Shown: positions 17,248-28,820 of the stretch, piece after piece
Layout: each line of letters starts with the position of its first letter
How positions within the stretch are numbered: the first letter of the stretch is position 1
Origin: Afipia sp. 1NLS2
Lineage (GTDB): Bacteria; Pseudomonadota; Alphaproteobacteria; Rhizobiales; Xanthobacteraceae
DNA length: 64,000 nt
Reading direction: 5' to 3'
NCBI RefSeq assembly: GCF_000178995.1
Contig: NZ_ADVZ01000005.1
Location: 360,356-424,355 of the forward strand
Program-made: the position numbers and the translations under genes
The notes under the pieces: model-generated
Seen by the model: the letters and a program-made list of their open reading frames with translations, nothing else
Told to the model about the DNA's origin: nothing
The model's database searches: none

Positions 17248-19470
17248 ATGAATTATGTGGACCCCGGCAAGGTGATCGGCTCCCCGCTCAATCGCGTGGA
17301 CGGACCGAAGAAAGTCACCGGCACAGCCATCTACACATCCGACCACCATTTCGACGGTATGCTCTATGCCGTTCCGGTTCGTGCCACCGTTGCGGCAGGC
17401 ACGATCAAGACCCTCGACACGACCGCCGCCGAAAAGATGCCGGGCGTGCGGCTCGTGCTGCATTCCGGCAATATCGGCAAGCTCAACCGGCCAACCGCCA
17501 AAAACGGCATGATCGACGAGAGGCGCCCCCCGCTCGCCGACAATGAAGTGCGCTATTACGGCCAGTACGTTGCCGCCATCATCGCCGACACCTTCGAGCA
17601 GGCCACCGCAGCCGCCGATACCATCAAGGTCACGTATGACGCCAAACCCTTCAACGTGAAGGATGAACTGGAGCCTTCGAAATGGACCACGGACAGCCAG
17701 CGCGGAGACGTGGAGAAGGCGTTCGCGGATGCGCCGGTCAAGGTCGATGAAACCTACGTCACGCCGACCGAGACCCATTCCGTCATCGAACTGCACGCCT
17801 CGGTCGTGACGTATGAGAACGGTGTGTTCACGCTGTATGAGCCAAGTCAGGCGGTCGTGAACCATCGCCAGGTCGCAGCCGCGGTGCTGGGCGAACCCAC
17901 CGACAACATTCGGGTGGTCGCGCGTTTCATCGGCTCGGGCTTCGGTAGCAAATTGTGGCCGTGGGCCCACAGCTTTATTGCTGCCGCAGCGGCGAAGAAA
18001 CTCAAGAAGCCAATCAAGCTTGTGCTGACCCGCAAGATGAATTTCGAATCCGCCGGTCACCGGCCAGTGACGCAGCAGCACATCCAGCTTGCCGCGACGG
18101 CCGACGGCAAGCTCGTCTGCCTCAGTCACGACTCCATCAACCACACATCGATGTCGGACGATTACGGCGAGAACTGCGGCGAGGCGACGCCCTTCCTCTA
18201 TTCCACGCCGAACCTGCGCGTTCGCGCGTCGACTACCAAGCGCAATGTCGGCACGCCGACCTCGATGCGCGGCCCCGGCGCGGTGCCAGGATTGTTCGCA
18301 CTGGAGTCGGCGGTCGATGAACTCGCGATCAAGCTGAAGATCGATCCGGTTCAATTCCGCATCATGAACGAGCCGAAGGTGGACGAAAGCAGCGGCCTGC
18401 CCTTCTCGTCGCGCCATATGGTCGAATGCCTGCAGACCGGCGCGGATAAATTCGGCTGGAGCAAGCGTACCCCCGGCATCGGCTCGATGACCAAGAACGG
18501 AAAAATCCTCGGCTGGGGCGTGGCGGGCGCTTCATGGATCGCACTGCGGATGCCGACCGAGGCCGCTGTCGAACTGAAATCGGACGGCACCGTGCGCGTC
18601 ACCTGCGCGACCCAGGACATCGGCACCGGCACCTATACGGCGGCAGCGCAGATCGTCAGCGCCGAAGCCGGCGTGCCCACCGACAAGATCGAAGTCGTGC
18701 TGGGCGACACCGACCTGCCGCCCGGTCCGTTCTCCGGCGGCTCGGCGGCGACCGCATCCGTCATTCCGGCGATTCTTCAGGCCGTTCGCGAGGCGCAGCA
18801 ATCCATCATCGACCTCGCGGTGAAAACGCCGAACTCGCCATTCGCCAGCCACAAGCCGCGCGACCTTACGTTCAAGGACGGCAAGGTGGTCGCCGCCAAC
18901 ACCACGGTTGGCGCGGCGGACGGCGGCGGATTGGCTTTCGCCCGCGTGCTGGAAATGGCCAACAAAGCCTCGGTCAAGGGCCATGGCAAAAGCGAGGGCG
19001 GCTTCAACGATCCGCTGAAGAAGAAGTACTCGCTGCATTCCTTCGGCGCGCAGTTCGCCGAGGTGAGCTGGCAGCCGGAATTGGCGCGGCTGAAAGTCGA
19101 GCGTGTCGTCACCGTGATCGACGGCGGCCGCGTCATCAACATGAAGACGGCGTCCAACCAGATCGAAGGCGCCGTTGTCATGGGAGTCGGCATGGCGCTG
19201 TTCGAGCACACCTGGTACGACCCGCAGAATGGCGCTGCGATCAACAGCAACCTCGCCGATTATGTCATGGCGACACACGCCGACGCACCGCGGATCGACG
19301 TGTCGTTCGTCGAACATCCCGACACGATCTTCAACGAACTCGGCGCGCGCGGCCTTGGTGAAATCGGCCTTGCGGGCATCGCGGCGGCGATCACCAATGC
19401 CGTCCATCACGCCACCGGCGTGCGGGTCCGCAAACTGCCGGTGATGATCGAGGATTTGCTGACGGCGTAA
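17248..19470 (+). CDS. paoC: Aldehyde oxidoreductase molybdenum-cofactor subunit, PaoC/YagR type
   Basis: Catalytic subunit (740 residues) of the xanthine oxidase family, oxidising aldehydes to acids at a Mo-pterin cytosine dinucleotide centre. Recognisable parts are the N-terminal GSPLNRVDGPKKVTGTAIYT, the Moco-binding FIGSGFGSKLWPW (about 230-242), the RGPGAVPGLFALESAVDELA segment near 350, and the C-terminal GARGLGEIGLAG containing the base Glu at about 705. Length fits E. coli PaoC. The accessory maturation factor PaoD/XdhC does not follow in this operon. A hairpin overlapping the stop codon may terminate the transcript. Confidence 0.94.
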   Translation: MNYVDPGKVIGSPLNRVDGPKKVTGTAIYTSDHHFDGMLYAVPVRATVAAGTIKTLDTTAAEKMPGVRLVLHSGNIGKLNRPTAKNGMIDERRPPLADNEVRYYGQYVAAIIADTFEQATAAADTIKVTYDAKPFNVKDELEPSKWTTDSQRGDVEKAFADAPVKVDETYVTPTETHSVIELHASVVTYENGVFTLYEPSQAVVNHRQVAAAVLGEPTDNIRVVARFIGSGFGSKLWPWAHSFIAAAAAKKLKKPIKLVLTRKMNFESAGHRPVTQQHIQLAATADGKLVCLSHDSINHTSMSDDYGENCGEATPFLYSTPNLRVRASTTKRNVGTPTSMRGPGAVPGLFALESAVDELAIKLKIDPVQFRIMNEPKVDESSGLPFSSRHMVECLQTGADKFGWSKRTPGIGSMTKNGKILGWGVAGASWIALRMPTEAAVELKSDGTVRVTCATQDIGTGTYTAAAQIVSAEAGVPTDKIEVVLGDTDLPPGPFSGGSAATASVIPAILQAVREAQQSIIDLAVKTPNSPFASHKPRDLTFKDGKVVAANTTVGAADGGGLAFARVLEMANKASVKGHGKSEGGFNDPLKKKYSLHSFGAQFAEVSWQPELARLKVERVVTVIDGGRVINMKTASNQIEGAVVMGVGMALFEHTWYDPQNGAAINSNLADYVMATHADAPRIDVSFVEHPDTIFNELGARGLGEIGLAGIAAAITNAVHHATGVRVRKLPVMIEDLLTA

Positions 19471-19488
19471 AGGCGCTCAAACGCCTTT
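19469..19488 (+). terminator. Possible terminator of the pao operon
   Basis: AAAGGCG (19469-19475), loop CTCAAA, CGCCTTT (19482-19488), a perfect 7-bp stem ending in TTT that begins within the paoC stop codon. The U-run is short, so strength is uncertain. Confidence 0.45.
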
Positions 19489-19569
19489 GCCCACGGCGAT
19501 TCCGCTGCTATATCCCTCTCCTACCGCTTACCTGCGCTCGTTCGCAGGAGTGAGCAACAGGAGGGACTA

Positions 19570-21615
<2,046 letters not shown>

Positions 21616-21637
21616 AGTCCATCTAAACTTCATGCCG

Positions 21638-21671
21638 GTGCCCGCCCTTGTGCCGGGCATCGGTGTCTTCC
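21638..21671. terminator. Hairpin after thrS
   Basis: GCCGGTGCCCG and CGGGCATCGGTG form an imperfect stem around CCCTTGTGC, in the 92-bp gap between thrS and the nitroreductase gene. It is followed by TCTTCC, not a proper U-tract, so it is only a possible attenuator or terminator. Confidence 0.35.
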
Positions 21672-21707
21672 TATCTGTTGGCCACAAGACAGACCTGAAA
21701 GACAGAC

Positions 21708-22271
21708 ATGCCAGACGCACTTGAACTTCTGAAAACTCGCCGCTCGCTGAAGCCGATGGAGATGACCGGCCCCGGCCCCTCCGCGACTGAACTCGACACC
21801 ATCCTCACCATCGGCTCCCGCGTGCCCGATCACGGCAAGCTGTCGCCATGGCGCTTCATCGTATTCGAGGGCGACGGCCGCACGCGCGCAGGCGAGATTT
21901 TCGCGAAACTGTTCGCGCAGAAGAACCCGCAGGCGACGCCCGACCAGATCGAGAAGGAGCGCACCCGGTTTTCGCAGGCCCCGCTCGTGATCGCGGTGGT
22001 CAGCAAGACCATCGAACACTTCAAGGTGCCCGCGTGGGAGCAGGAATTATCGGCCGGCGCCAGCGCCATGAACATCGTTCACGCCGCGACCGCGCTTGGT
22101 TACGTCTGCGACTGGGTGACGGGCTGGATGGCGTTCGACCGCGACGCGATGGATGCGCTCGGCCTTGCGCCGAACGAGAAGATCGCGGGCTTCATCCACA
22201 TCGGCAAGCCGACCAAGACGATCGAGGATCGCCCTCGCCCGCCGCTCGGCGAGATCGTGACGCGGTTCTAG
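21708..22271 (+). CDS. Nitroreductase family protein (FMN), YdjA-like
   Basis: 187 residues. The N-terminal LLKTRRSLKPM, with the FMN-binding RRS, the SRVPDHGKLSPWRFIVFEG segment and the C-terminal WVTGWMAF...GFIHIG belong to the short (about 185-residue) YdjA-type nitroreductases. These are homodimeric flavoproteins that reduce nitro compounds or quinones with NAD(P)H; the physiological substrate is unclear. It follows thrS on the same strand and converges with the GGDEF/EAL gene with only 3 bp between the stop codons. Confidence 0.85.
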   Translation: MPDALELLKTRRSLKPMEMTGPGPSATELDTILTIGSRVPDHGKLSPWRFIVFEGDGRTRAGEIFAKLFAQKNPQATPDQIEKERTRFSQAPLVIAVVSKTIEHFKVPAWEQELSAGASAMNIVHAATALGYVCDWVTGWMAFDRDAMDALGLAPNEKIAGFIHIGKPTKTIEDRPRPPLGEIVTRF

Positions 22272-22274
22272 TCC

Positions 22275-24767
22275 TCACGCCGCCGCAGCGGCGCCTTTTG
22301 CCTTCGTGCGTCCCTGTCCGAACCTGTCGAGCAATCCTGCAATGTCCACACCGGGCTTTGCGGCGCTGAACAGGAACCCCTGAACCTCGGTGCAGCCCAT
22401 CGCACGCAGACGTTCGAGCTGGTCCTCGGTCTCGACGCCTTCCGCCGTCGTGGAGATGTTCAGGCTCTGGCCGAGGCCAGAGATTGCCTTCACGATCGCC
22501 ACGCAATCCTCCCGCTCGGCAAGGTCGCGCACGAAGGAGCGGTCGATCTTGATCTTGTCGAACGGGAAGCTGCGCAGATAACTCAGTGACGAATAACCCG
22601 TGCCGAAATCGTCCATCGAGATGCGCACGCCGAGGCTGCGGAGCTGATGCAGCATCGCGAGGTTCGCCTCGGTCTCCGCAAGGAACAGCGATTCGGTGAT
22701 TTCCAGCTCCAGCCGCGTCGGCGCAAGGCCGGAATGCGCAAGTGCCGCGATCACGGTCTGCACCAGATTGCGGCTTCTGAACTGAATCGGCGACAGGTTC
22801 ACCGCCACCTTGATATCCGCAGGCCATTTCGCGGCCTCGGTGCAGGCTTCGCGTAGCACCCATTCGCCAAGCGTGACGATCAGGCCGATATCTTCCGCCA
22901 CTGGAATGAACTCCGCCGGCGAGACCATGCCGCGCTCCGGATGACGCCAGCGAATGAGTGACTCGAACGCGACAATACGGTTGGCCGCAACATCGACCAG
23001 CGGCTGATAATGCAATTCGAACTCGCCATTGGCCAGCGCGTGGCGCAGATCGAATTCGAGCGCGCGGCGGGTCTGCGCCTGACGGTCCATTTCCTGCTCG
23101 AAGAAGCAATGCGCGCCGCCGCCTTCCGACTTGGCGCGGTAAAGCGCCATGTCCGCGTTGCGTAGCAGATCGTCTCCGGTCACGCCGTCGCCCGGCGACA
23201 TCGCGATGCCGACGCTGGCGCCGATCACAAGCTCCAGCCCGTCCACGGCATAAGGCGCACTCACGTCGGCAATCAATATTGCCGAAAGATCATTGAGATC
23301 GCGGGGCATCGGATTGCGCTTCACGATCATCGCGAATTCGTCACCGCCGAGACGCGCCACCAGAGAGTCCGCCGGTATCACCGCATGCAGCCGCTCCGCC
23401 ACCATCTTCAGCAGGCGGTCGCCCACCGGATGCCCGAACGAGTCGTTCACATTCTTGAACATGTCGAGATCGATGCACAGCACGCCGATGCGTTCATCGC
23501 TGCCATCGCTCCGCTCCAGCGCCTGATCGAGATGCTCGCGAAACTTCACGCGGTTCGGCAGGCCGGTGAGATTGTCATGATGCGCCATATAGGCGATGCG
23601 CGCCTCCGCCCTGCGCCGCTCGGTGATGTCCACCGCCGTCACCAGAAAGCCATCCTTCCCCTCGAACGGCACGCGACGACCGAATGTCAAAACCTCGATC
23701 TTGGAGCCATCGGCCTTCATATGTCGCCAGTTGTGGGTCGACTGATAGATGTCGCCGACCTCGTCCAGCACGCTTGCATGGGCCTGCCGTTCGTCCTCCG
23801 GCCAGATGTCGAGAAGATTCATCCCCAGGAAGGTGGCGCGGTCATATCCATAGTGCCGGATGGCCGCATCGTTGACGTTGAGGAAATTCTTGGTTTGCGC
23901 GTCGAATACCCACATCGGCATCGGATTGGCGTCGAACAGCAGGCGGAACGATCTTTCGCGGCGCTTCAGATCCGTAATGTCTGTCAGGATGACCGACAGC
24001 ATGTCGCCGACCGGCGCGACATTCAGTTTCAGGGTGAAACCGTCGCCCTCGACTTCGATCTGTACGTTCGCCGCGGCACCCGTCGCTTCCGCGAGTTGCG
24101 CCAGCACGTTGGTGAATGACAACAGATGCGTTCCCGCGCTCAGCCGCAACCAACGCAATTCGTCGGAAGGCAGCCGCAACAGCCGCGCCGCGCCTTGATT
24201 GAGATGCACGATCTGAAAATCGACCGGATGTCCTTCGGCGTCGCGAATGGCCGCAAGCGACAGCACACCGTCATCGGTGGCGCAGAACACCGCATCCAGC
24301 AGGTCGAAATCGAGACCGCGCGTATGAACATAGATGCTGGTGAGCACGTCACCCCAGCGGGACGCCATCGGCAGCGCGAGAACGTCATAGGCCTGCACCT
24401 TGCCGTGACGCACGCAATGGGCGGTGGCGAGATAAGGCTTCTGATTATGCTGCGCCGAGGCGCAAGCCTCCGCCAGCGTCAGCGCGCAGTCCGGCGGCAG
24501 CATGGCCAGCGGCGTGTGCTGAACTTCGCTTTCAAGCCATGCATCGACCTCGCGCCCGGCGCGCAGAATTTCGATATCGCCGCCCTGCCCCTTGAGCAGC
24601 GCCATGTTATCGGCGATGCGGCCCAAGCCGCCCAGCGTCACATCTTCAAAAGGCGGCAGCAGGCGCCCCGGCTTCAATGCGGCGCGCCATTTTCGCTCCA
24701 GCACCGACAGATCGCTGAACAGATCGGACCCGGAAATATTTTCGTTCGAAATACCGATGGCACTCAC
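22275..24767 (-). CDS. PAS-GGDEF-EAL cyclic-di-GMP signalling protein
   Basis: 830 residues, GTG start with AGGA upstream. Residues 15-140 resemble a PAS_5-like sensor domain, followed by two PAS regions (about 150-265 and 272-388), a GGDEF domain (about 392-560, GGDEF intact at 474-478, RLGGDEFAMI) and an EAL domain (about 575-815, motif ESL at 602-604 with the catalytic Glu kept, plus ELEITES, MDDFGTGYSSL and AEGVETEDQ). Both synthesis and hydrolysis of c-di-GMP look chemically possible. No membrane segment, so a cytoplasmic sensor. A PilZ protein, a possible c-di-GMP receptor, is encoded 8 kb away. Confidence 0.93.
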   Translation of the reverse strand: MSAIGISNENISGSDLFSDLSVLERKWRAALKPGRLLPPFEDVTLGGLGRIADNMALLKGQGGDIEILRAGREVDAWLESEVQHTPLAMLPPDCALTLAEACASAQHNQKPYLATAHCVRHGKVQAYDVLALPMASRWGDVLTSIYVHTRGLDFDLLDAVFCATDDGVLSLAAIRDAEGHPVDFQIVHLNQGAARLLRLPSDELRWLRLSAGTHLLSFTNVLAQLAEATGAAANVQIEVEGDGFTLKLNVAPVGDMLSVILTDITDLKRRERSFRLLFDANPMPMWVFDAQTKNFLNVNDAAIRHYGYDRATFLGMNLLDIWPEDERQAHASVLDEVGDIYQSTHNWRHMKADGSKIEVLTFGRRVPFEGKDGFLVTAVDITERRRAEARIAYMAHHDNLTGLPNRVKFREHLDQALERSDGSDERIGVLCIDLDMFKNVNDSFGHPVGDRLLKMVAERLHAVIPADSLVARLGGDEFAMIVKRNPMPRDLNDLSAILIADVSAPYAVDGLELVIGASVGIAMSPGDGVTGDDLLRNADMALYRAKSEGGGAHCFFEQEMDRQAQTRRALEFDLRHALANGEFELHYQPLVDVAANRIVAFESLIRWRHPERGMVSPAEFIPVAEDIGLIVTLGEWVLREACTEAAKWPADIKVAVNLSPIQFRSRNLVQTVIAALAHSGLAPTRLELEITESLFLAETEANLAMLHQLRSLGVRISMDDFGTGYSSLSYLRSFPFDKIKIDRSFVRDLAEREDCVAIVKAISGLGQSLNISTTAEGVETEDQLERLRAMGCTEVQGFLFSAAKPGVDIAGLLDRFGQGRTKAKGAAAAA

Positions 24768-24906
24768 AACGCATCCTCGCGCACTAACGCAGCTTCTTCA
24801 CGCGCGCGCATCCAATGCCGTGCCAATTAAGGCGGCGTAAATCCCTCGCATTCGCACGCGACGGCAACAGGAAAACTTGTTTGATGGTTAGTCCGAATTA
24901 GAGACT

Positions 24907-24921
24907 ATGACAGTTTGTCAT
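24907..24921. repeat. Small palindrome
   Basis: ATGACA-GTT-TGTCAT, a perfect 6-bp inverted repeat right after the stop codon of the secreted-protein gene ending at 24924. It could be a weak terminator stem or a regulator site for the oppositely leading GGDEF/EAL gene (start 24767). Low information. Confidence 0.3.
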
Positions 24922-24923
24922 AA

Positions 24924-25973
24924 TCAGCGCGTCAGCACTTCGACTTCGCCGTCGACGCCGTTCTTCACTTCGAAGTCGCGCTCGAACACCTTGCCGTCAT
25001 TCTTGGCGATGGCTTTGTATTCGCCCTCGGCCAGCATCACGCGTGGAAACGCGCCGATCGATTCTTTGATGACGTCGCCCGCTGGCGTCAGCACCGACCA
25101 TGCGGTGTTCGCCAACGCCTCGCCGCCCTTCTCGCCGACGAGCTTGAGCGTGATGACGGCGGCCCGATGCGTGACGACGACATCGGTGAGCTTCGCGGCC
25201 TGCACGCGAATGTCGGAACGGACGATCGAATTGGCGTCCCCATAGGTCGAGACGAGATAATAGATTCCGGCAGGCAGCATCAGCACGTCGCCCGCCGCGA
25301 CGTTCTGCGCGATCGGAGAGCGGTCGCCGGTACCGATCTCGAACTGGCTGCCCTTGTAGATCGAGAAGACGATCTGGCCTTGCGGGATTTTCGACGTGCC
25401 GACACGGCCTTCGATCCGCAAGCCGCCTGCCGCAAGATCGAACGTCTCGCGCGTGGTCTCTTCCTGTCTGATCGTCACCGGCCGCACGTCGCTGACGAGA
25501 CCGAGACTGACGTGAATCACATAGCCGCCCGGCGGCAGCGGAATCACCGGTGCCGCGGCGCGCTCCTCGCGGATGAGATGCATCGCGCCATTCGGGCCGA
25601 GCTTGTCGGAATAGATACGCCAGATCAGCCCGCCATTGATCGCGGGCATGTCCTTGCCAAAACGTGCAGACAAAGTGAGCGTGCCTTGCGGCGTGGCCTG
25701 AACCGCCGGGGCCGGCGGCAACAGCGGCGGCTGGGTGAGCTGGGCCGGCAAATCGGCAGGAGACAAACCGGACGGCGGCGCGAGGCTGATGGCAGGCGCC
25801 GACGGCTCCGCCTGCGGAATGCTGCCGGGGGGAACCGGCGCCGGCTGATCGCCGGGAAACTGCGCATGAGCGGATTCGACGAGCATCAGGCCGGACAGCA
25901 CGACAGCCACACAGGCGCACGCAAGGCGCGCCATGCGCCTTGAGACAAGACTGCCATGCCGGAATGTCATCAT
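24924..25973 (-). CDS. Exported Pro-rich protein with beta-sandwich-like repeats, unknown function
   Basis: 349 residues from the first of two ATGs at 25973/25970. A long basic n-region and hydrophobic core (RRMARLACACVAVVLSGLML) form a signal peptide cleaving near AHA-QFPG. A Pro/Ala-rich stretch (about 50-105) leads into several segments of about 85 residues with a similar pattern: LTLSARFGKDMPAINGGLIW, LAAGGLRIEGRVGTSKIPQG, AAVITLKLVGEKGGEALANT. Each ends in a PGGYVIHVSLG-, PAGIYYLVSTY- or AEGEYKAIAK-like turn, which suggests three tandem Ig-like or carboxypeptidase-regulatory-like beta domains. Conserved-looking in Rhizobiales; role unknown. Confidence 0.72.
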   Translation of the reverse strand: MMTFRHGSLVSRRMARLACACVAVVLSGLMLVESAHAQFPGDQPAPVPPGSIPQAEPSAPAISLAPPSGLSPADLPAQLTQPPLLPPAPAVQATPQGTLTLSARFGKDMPAINGGLIWRIYSDKLGPNGAMHLIREERAAAPVIPLPPGGYVIHVSLGLVSDVRPVTIRQEETTRETFDLAAGGLRIEGRVGTSKIPQGQIVFSIYKGSQFEIGTGDRSPIAQNVAAGDVLMLPAGIYYLVSTYGDANSIVRSDIRVQAAKLTDVVVTHRAAVITLKLVGEKGGEALANTAWSVLTPAGDVIKESIGAFPRVMLAEGEYKAIAKNDGKVFERDFEVKNGVDGEVEVLTR

Positions 25974-26182
25974 GCGGTAGCTTTTTCCCTGAAAAGGCGG
26001 CGAATTCAAGCCTGCAGACCCGCCCAAGGGGCGGTGGAAATGGCTCTGGGACAGAACATATCTGGATAAAAGGTCCCGCTTCAGTCACATTCCGGCAATA
26101 ACCACCGCATGTTCTCCATCCGGCCTGTCCGGGGCGGGAAAACCGCGCCGGAGGGCACCATCCATCATCGGGAGGCCCCGGG

Positions 26183-27202
26183 TTGCTCGAAGTCTTCAAA
26201 GGGATCGGCCAGGCCATCGGGTCCAACGATAAGGACGCGGCCCCTGCTCCGCGCCGGCCCAAAATCGGTCTCGCGCTCGGCGGCGGCGCGGCGCGCGGCT
26301 TCGCCCATATCGGAATCCTGCGCACCCTGATCGCCAACGGCATCGTCCCCGACATCATTGTCGGCACCTCGATCGGCGCGGTGGTCGGCGGCTCCTATGC
26401 GGCGGGCCATCTCGACACGTTCGAGGAATGGGCGCGGCATCTCGGCCCGCGCAGCGTGTTCAGCTATCTCGACATCCGTCTGAACGGCTCCGGCCTGATC
26501 GGTGGCGACAAGCTCGCAGCCCAACTCGACACCACGTTCGGCCGGATCACCATCGAGGAATTGCCGCTGAAATACGTAGCGGTCGCGACCGAGGTGAAAA
26601 CCGGTCACGAGATCTGGCTCAACCACGGCAGGCTGGTCGATGCGATGCGCGCGTCCTACGCGCTGCCCGGCATTTTCGCTTCGATCCTGATTGGCGATCG
26701 CTGGCTGGTGGACGGCGCACTGGTCAATCCAGTGCCGGTGTCCGCGGCGCGCGCGATGGGCGCCGAGATCGTGATCGCCTGCAACGTCTCCACCGACATC
26801 ACCGGCCACGGCACCATCGTCGCACACGGCACGCCGGAAGACGCTGTGGCGCCCGAGCCTGCTCCGGAAAAAAAACGATTCGGATTCTTCTCCGCCGAGA
26901 AGACCATGAAGCGCGAATTCTTCGGCGCGCCCGGCCGCCCCGGCATCTCCACCGTGATGGTGGACGCCTTCAACATCATGCAGGATCGCATCACCCGCGC
27001 ACGTCTCGCGGGCGACCCCCCCGACGTACTGATCTCTCCGCGCGTCGGACGGATCGGATGGTTCGATTTCCATCGTGCCGAGGAATGCATCGCGCACGGC
27101 GAACGCGCCGCCGAACGCGCCATCGAATCGATTCAGGAAGCGATCAACATGCTCACACCGACGGCAAGCCAGCCGCCGGGCACAGCGCAACTCGCACCGT
27201 GA
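26183..27202 (+). CDS. Patatin-like phospholipase (RssA/NTE type)
   Basis: 339 residues. Start is TTG at 26183 with GGAGG 8 nt upstream, a case where the RBS decides an unusual start. Catalytic features: oxyanion Gly loop ALGGGAARGFAHIGIL (31-46), nucleophile elbow GTSIG (61-65, S63) and the dyad Asp in WLVDGALVNP (D177, as DGA). A variable insert (about 210-260) precedes a helical C-terminus. No signal peptide, so a cytoplasmic or peripheral lipid hydrolase. It ends 9 bp before a convergent CBS-domain gene. Confidence 0.9.
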   Translation: MLEVFKGIGQAIGSNDKDAAPAPRRPKIGLALGGGAARGFAHIGILRTLIANGIVPDIIVGTSIGAVVGGSYAAGHLDTFEEWARHLGPRSVFSYLDIRLNGSGLIGGDKLAAQLDTTFGRITIEELPLKYVAVATEVKTGHEIWLNHGRLVDAMRASYALPGIFASILIGDRWLVDGALVNPVPVSAARAMGAEIVIACNVSTDITGHGTIVAHGTPEDAVAPEPAPEKKRFGFFSAEKTMKREFFGAPGRPGISTVMVDAFNIMQDRITRARLAGDPPDVLISPRVGRIGWFDFHRAEECIAHGERAAERAIESIQEAINMLTPTASQPPGTAQLAP

Positions 27203-27211
27203 CGTGAGACC

Positions 27212-27640
27212 TCAGGCCGTCTTGATATAGTCGCGCAGCGCTTCCTGCTCGCGCTCGTATTCCTTGACGCGCCACTTCACGATGTCGCCGATCGAAATCA
27301 GGCCGACGACGCGCTCGTTCTCCACCACCGGCAGATGACGGAATTTGCCGTTCGTCATCTTTTCCATGATCGAGGCGGCGGTGTCGGCGCGGCGGCAGGT
27401 CACGACCTTGCGCGTCATGACTTCGCTGACGGGCATCGCCAGCACGCTCGCGCCATGCTTGCCGAGCACACGCACAACGTCACGTTCAGACAGGATGCCT
27501 TCGATGTGATGATCCTTCATCACCAGCACCGCACCGACATGACGCTCGGTCAAGACACGGATAGCATCGGACAGCTTGGCGTCTGCCTCGATGCTTATGA
27601 CTTCGAATCCCTTGGTGCCGAGAATTGCCTGAACCGTCAT
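27212..27640 (-). CDS. Tandem CBS-domain protein
   Basis: 142 residues, two CBS domains (about 10-65 and 73-128). Typical strands VGAVLVMKDHHIEGILSERD and FRHLPVVENERVVGLISIGD are present, followed by a short charged helix. Stand-alone CBS pairs bind adenine nucleotides and regulate partner enzymes or channels; partner here unknown. Cytoplasmic. Same-strand order with the rhomboid gene (172 bp apart). Confidence 0.9.
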   Translation of the reverse strand: MTVQAILGTKGFEVISIEADAKLSDAIRVLTERHVGAVLVMKDHHIEGILSERDVVRVLGKHGASVLAMPVSEVMTRKVVTCRRADTAASIMEKMTNGKFRHLPVVENERVVGLISIGDIVKWRVKEYEREQEALRDYIKTA

Positions 27641-27811
27641 TGCCAGCGCCTCCCATAAAGTGATGCGATCGCATTCTGAACCGTGCGATCTCGTCCAGCC
27701 GGGAACAACTCACTCAGCGGCGATTTGGTTGCATCACCGGCGAAGTGCGGTCCGGCATTGATCGAATGATGGATCAATGCAGGGAGGGCTGCAAGGAAAA
27801 GAAAAATCGAA

Positions 27812-28609
27812 TCAGACGTCGCGGGAGGAAAGATTTTCCTCAGGTGAAATATCGGCCGGTGACTCGCTGCCGCCGCGCGGCACGGGATCGAACAGCGAGA
27901 ACAACAAAAGGCCGGCCAGGAAGCCGCCGACATGCGCCTGCCATGCGATACTTTGCCCCTGAGTACCGATCTCGATGGCGCCAAGCCCGGTAAACAGGTT
28001 CAGGACGAACCAGATTCCGAGAAAGGCGAGCACCCGTCCGTTGCGCAGCGCCCGCGACAAGGGCAACGCCGGGATGCGCGCGGCCGCATCGGCATCGGGG
28101 GTGCGACGAAATGACAGGAAGCTGCCGCGCTGGAATGCAAAACGCAGCGAGGCGGCCATGGTGCCGGACACAGCGGCGGATGCGCCGATCATCGGCGCCA
28201 GCTCATGGGCATGCGTCAGCAGGTGCGCCAATGCCCCGGCCACCGCGGTAATGGCGAGGAAGACGAAAAACCGCACCCCGCCGAAGCGCCGCGCCAGCGC
28301 ACTGCCGAACGGCAGCATCCACAGCATGTTGAACCCGATATGAGTGAGGTCCGCGTGCAGCAGCGAATAAGTGAGGAAGCTCCAGATACTTGCACCGATT
28401 CCGCCCGGAATCTGCTCGGCCATCAGGGTGGTTTCGTAGCGCGCGGGCACGAAGCCAAACACCCAGATGACTTCCTGATCCAGCGACGCAGGCAGCAGCA
28501 TCCGCGCGATATGAATCCCAAACAGGATCGCGAGCAGAAGCGTCATCGGACGCGGCAGCGTCAGAATGGGTTCGCGGGAGTGTTCGGGGGGTGCCAGCAA
28601 TGGTCTCAT
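27812..28609 (-). CDS. Rhomboid family intramembrane serine protease
   Basis: 265 residues from the ATG at 28609; an ATG at 28717 would add a basic extension without obvious function. Six membrane helices are apparent. Catalytic features: H90 and N94 in the HxxxN of helix 2 (HIGFN), the Ser in GASAAVSG (S144) and the His in WQAHVGGFLAG (H226). The usual GxSG motif is GASA here, so the residue after the nucleophile is Ala. A Ser/Arg-rich loop lies between helices 4 and 5, and a charged tail of about 20 residues ends the protein. Substrates unknown. Confidence 0.9.
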   Translation of the reverse strand: MRPLLAPPEHSREPILTLPRPMTLLLAILFGIHIARMLLPASLDQEVIWVFGFVPARYETTLMAEQIPGGIGASIWSFLTYSLLHADLTHIGFNMLWMLPFGSALARRFGGVRFFVFLAITAVAGALAHLLTHAHELAPMIGASAAVSGTMAASLRFAFQRGSFLSFRRTPDADAAARIPALPLSRALRNGRVLAFLGIWFVLNLFTGLGAIEIGTQGQSIAWQAHVGGFLAGLLLFSLFDPVPRGGSESPADISPEENLSSRDV

Positions 28610-28730
28610 CCAGGGCCGCCCGGACCGGGAACGGATCGGGCCAGCCAGTCCCTGACATACGGCTTTTGCCCCGCAGCGCAAGCCGCCTGTGTCCATCCTG
28701 GGTGAAAAAGCGGTCATCCCGCGCCGAAAA

Positions 28731-28760
28731 TGAAAAAGGGAGGACCGGACAGGTCCTCCC
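28731..28760 (-). terminator. Strong rho-independent terminator on the minus strand
   Basis: GGGAGGACC (28738-28746) and GGTCCTCCC (28752-28760) form a perfect 9-bp stem, followed on the minus strand by TTTTTC. It ends a transcript arriving from 28.8-29.0 kb, not the rhomboid gene, which lies downstream of it. Confidence 0.8.
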
Positions 28761-28820
28761 TTGATCGATGACAGCCTTTCGCGAAGGAAATCCCCACCCC
28801 TCCCCGCGCGATGGCCGGTC

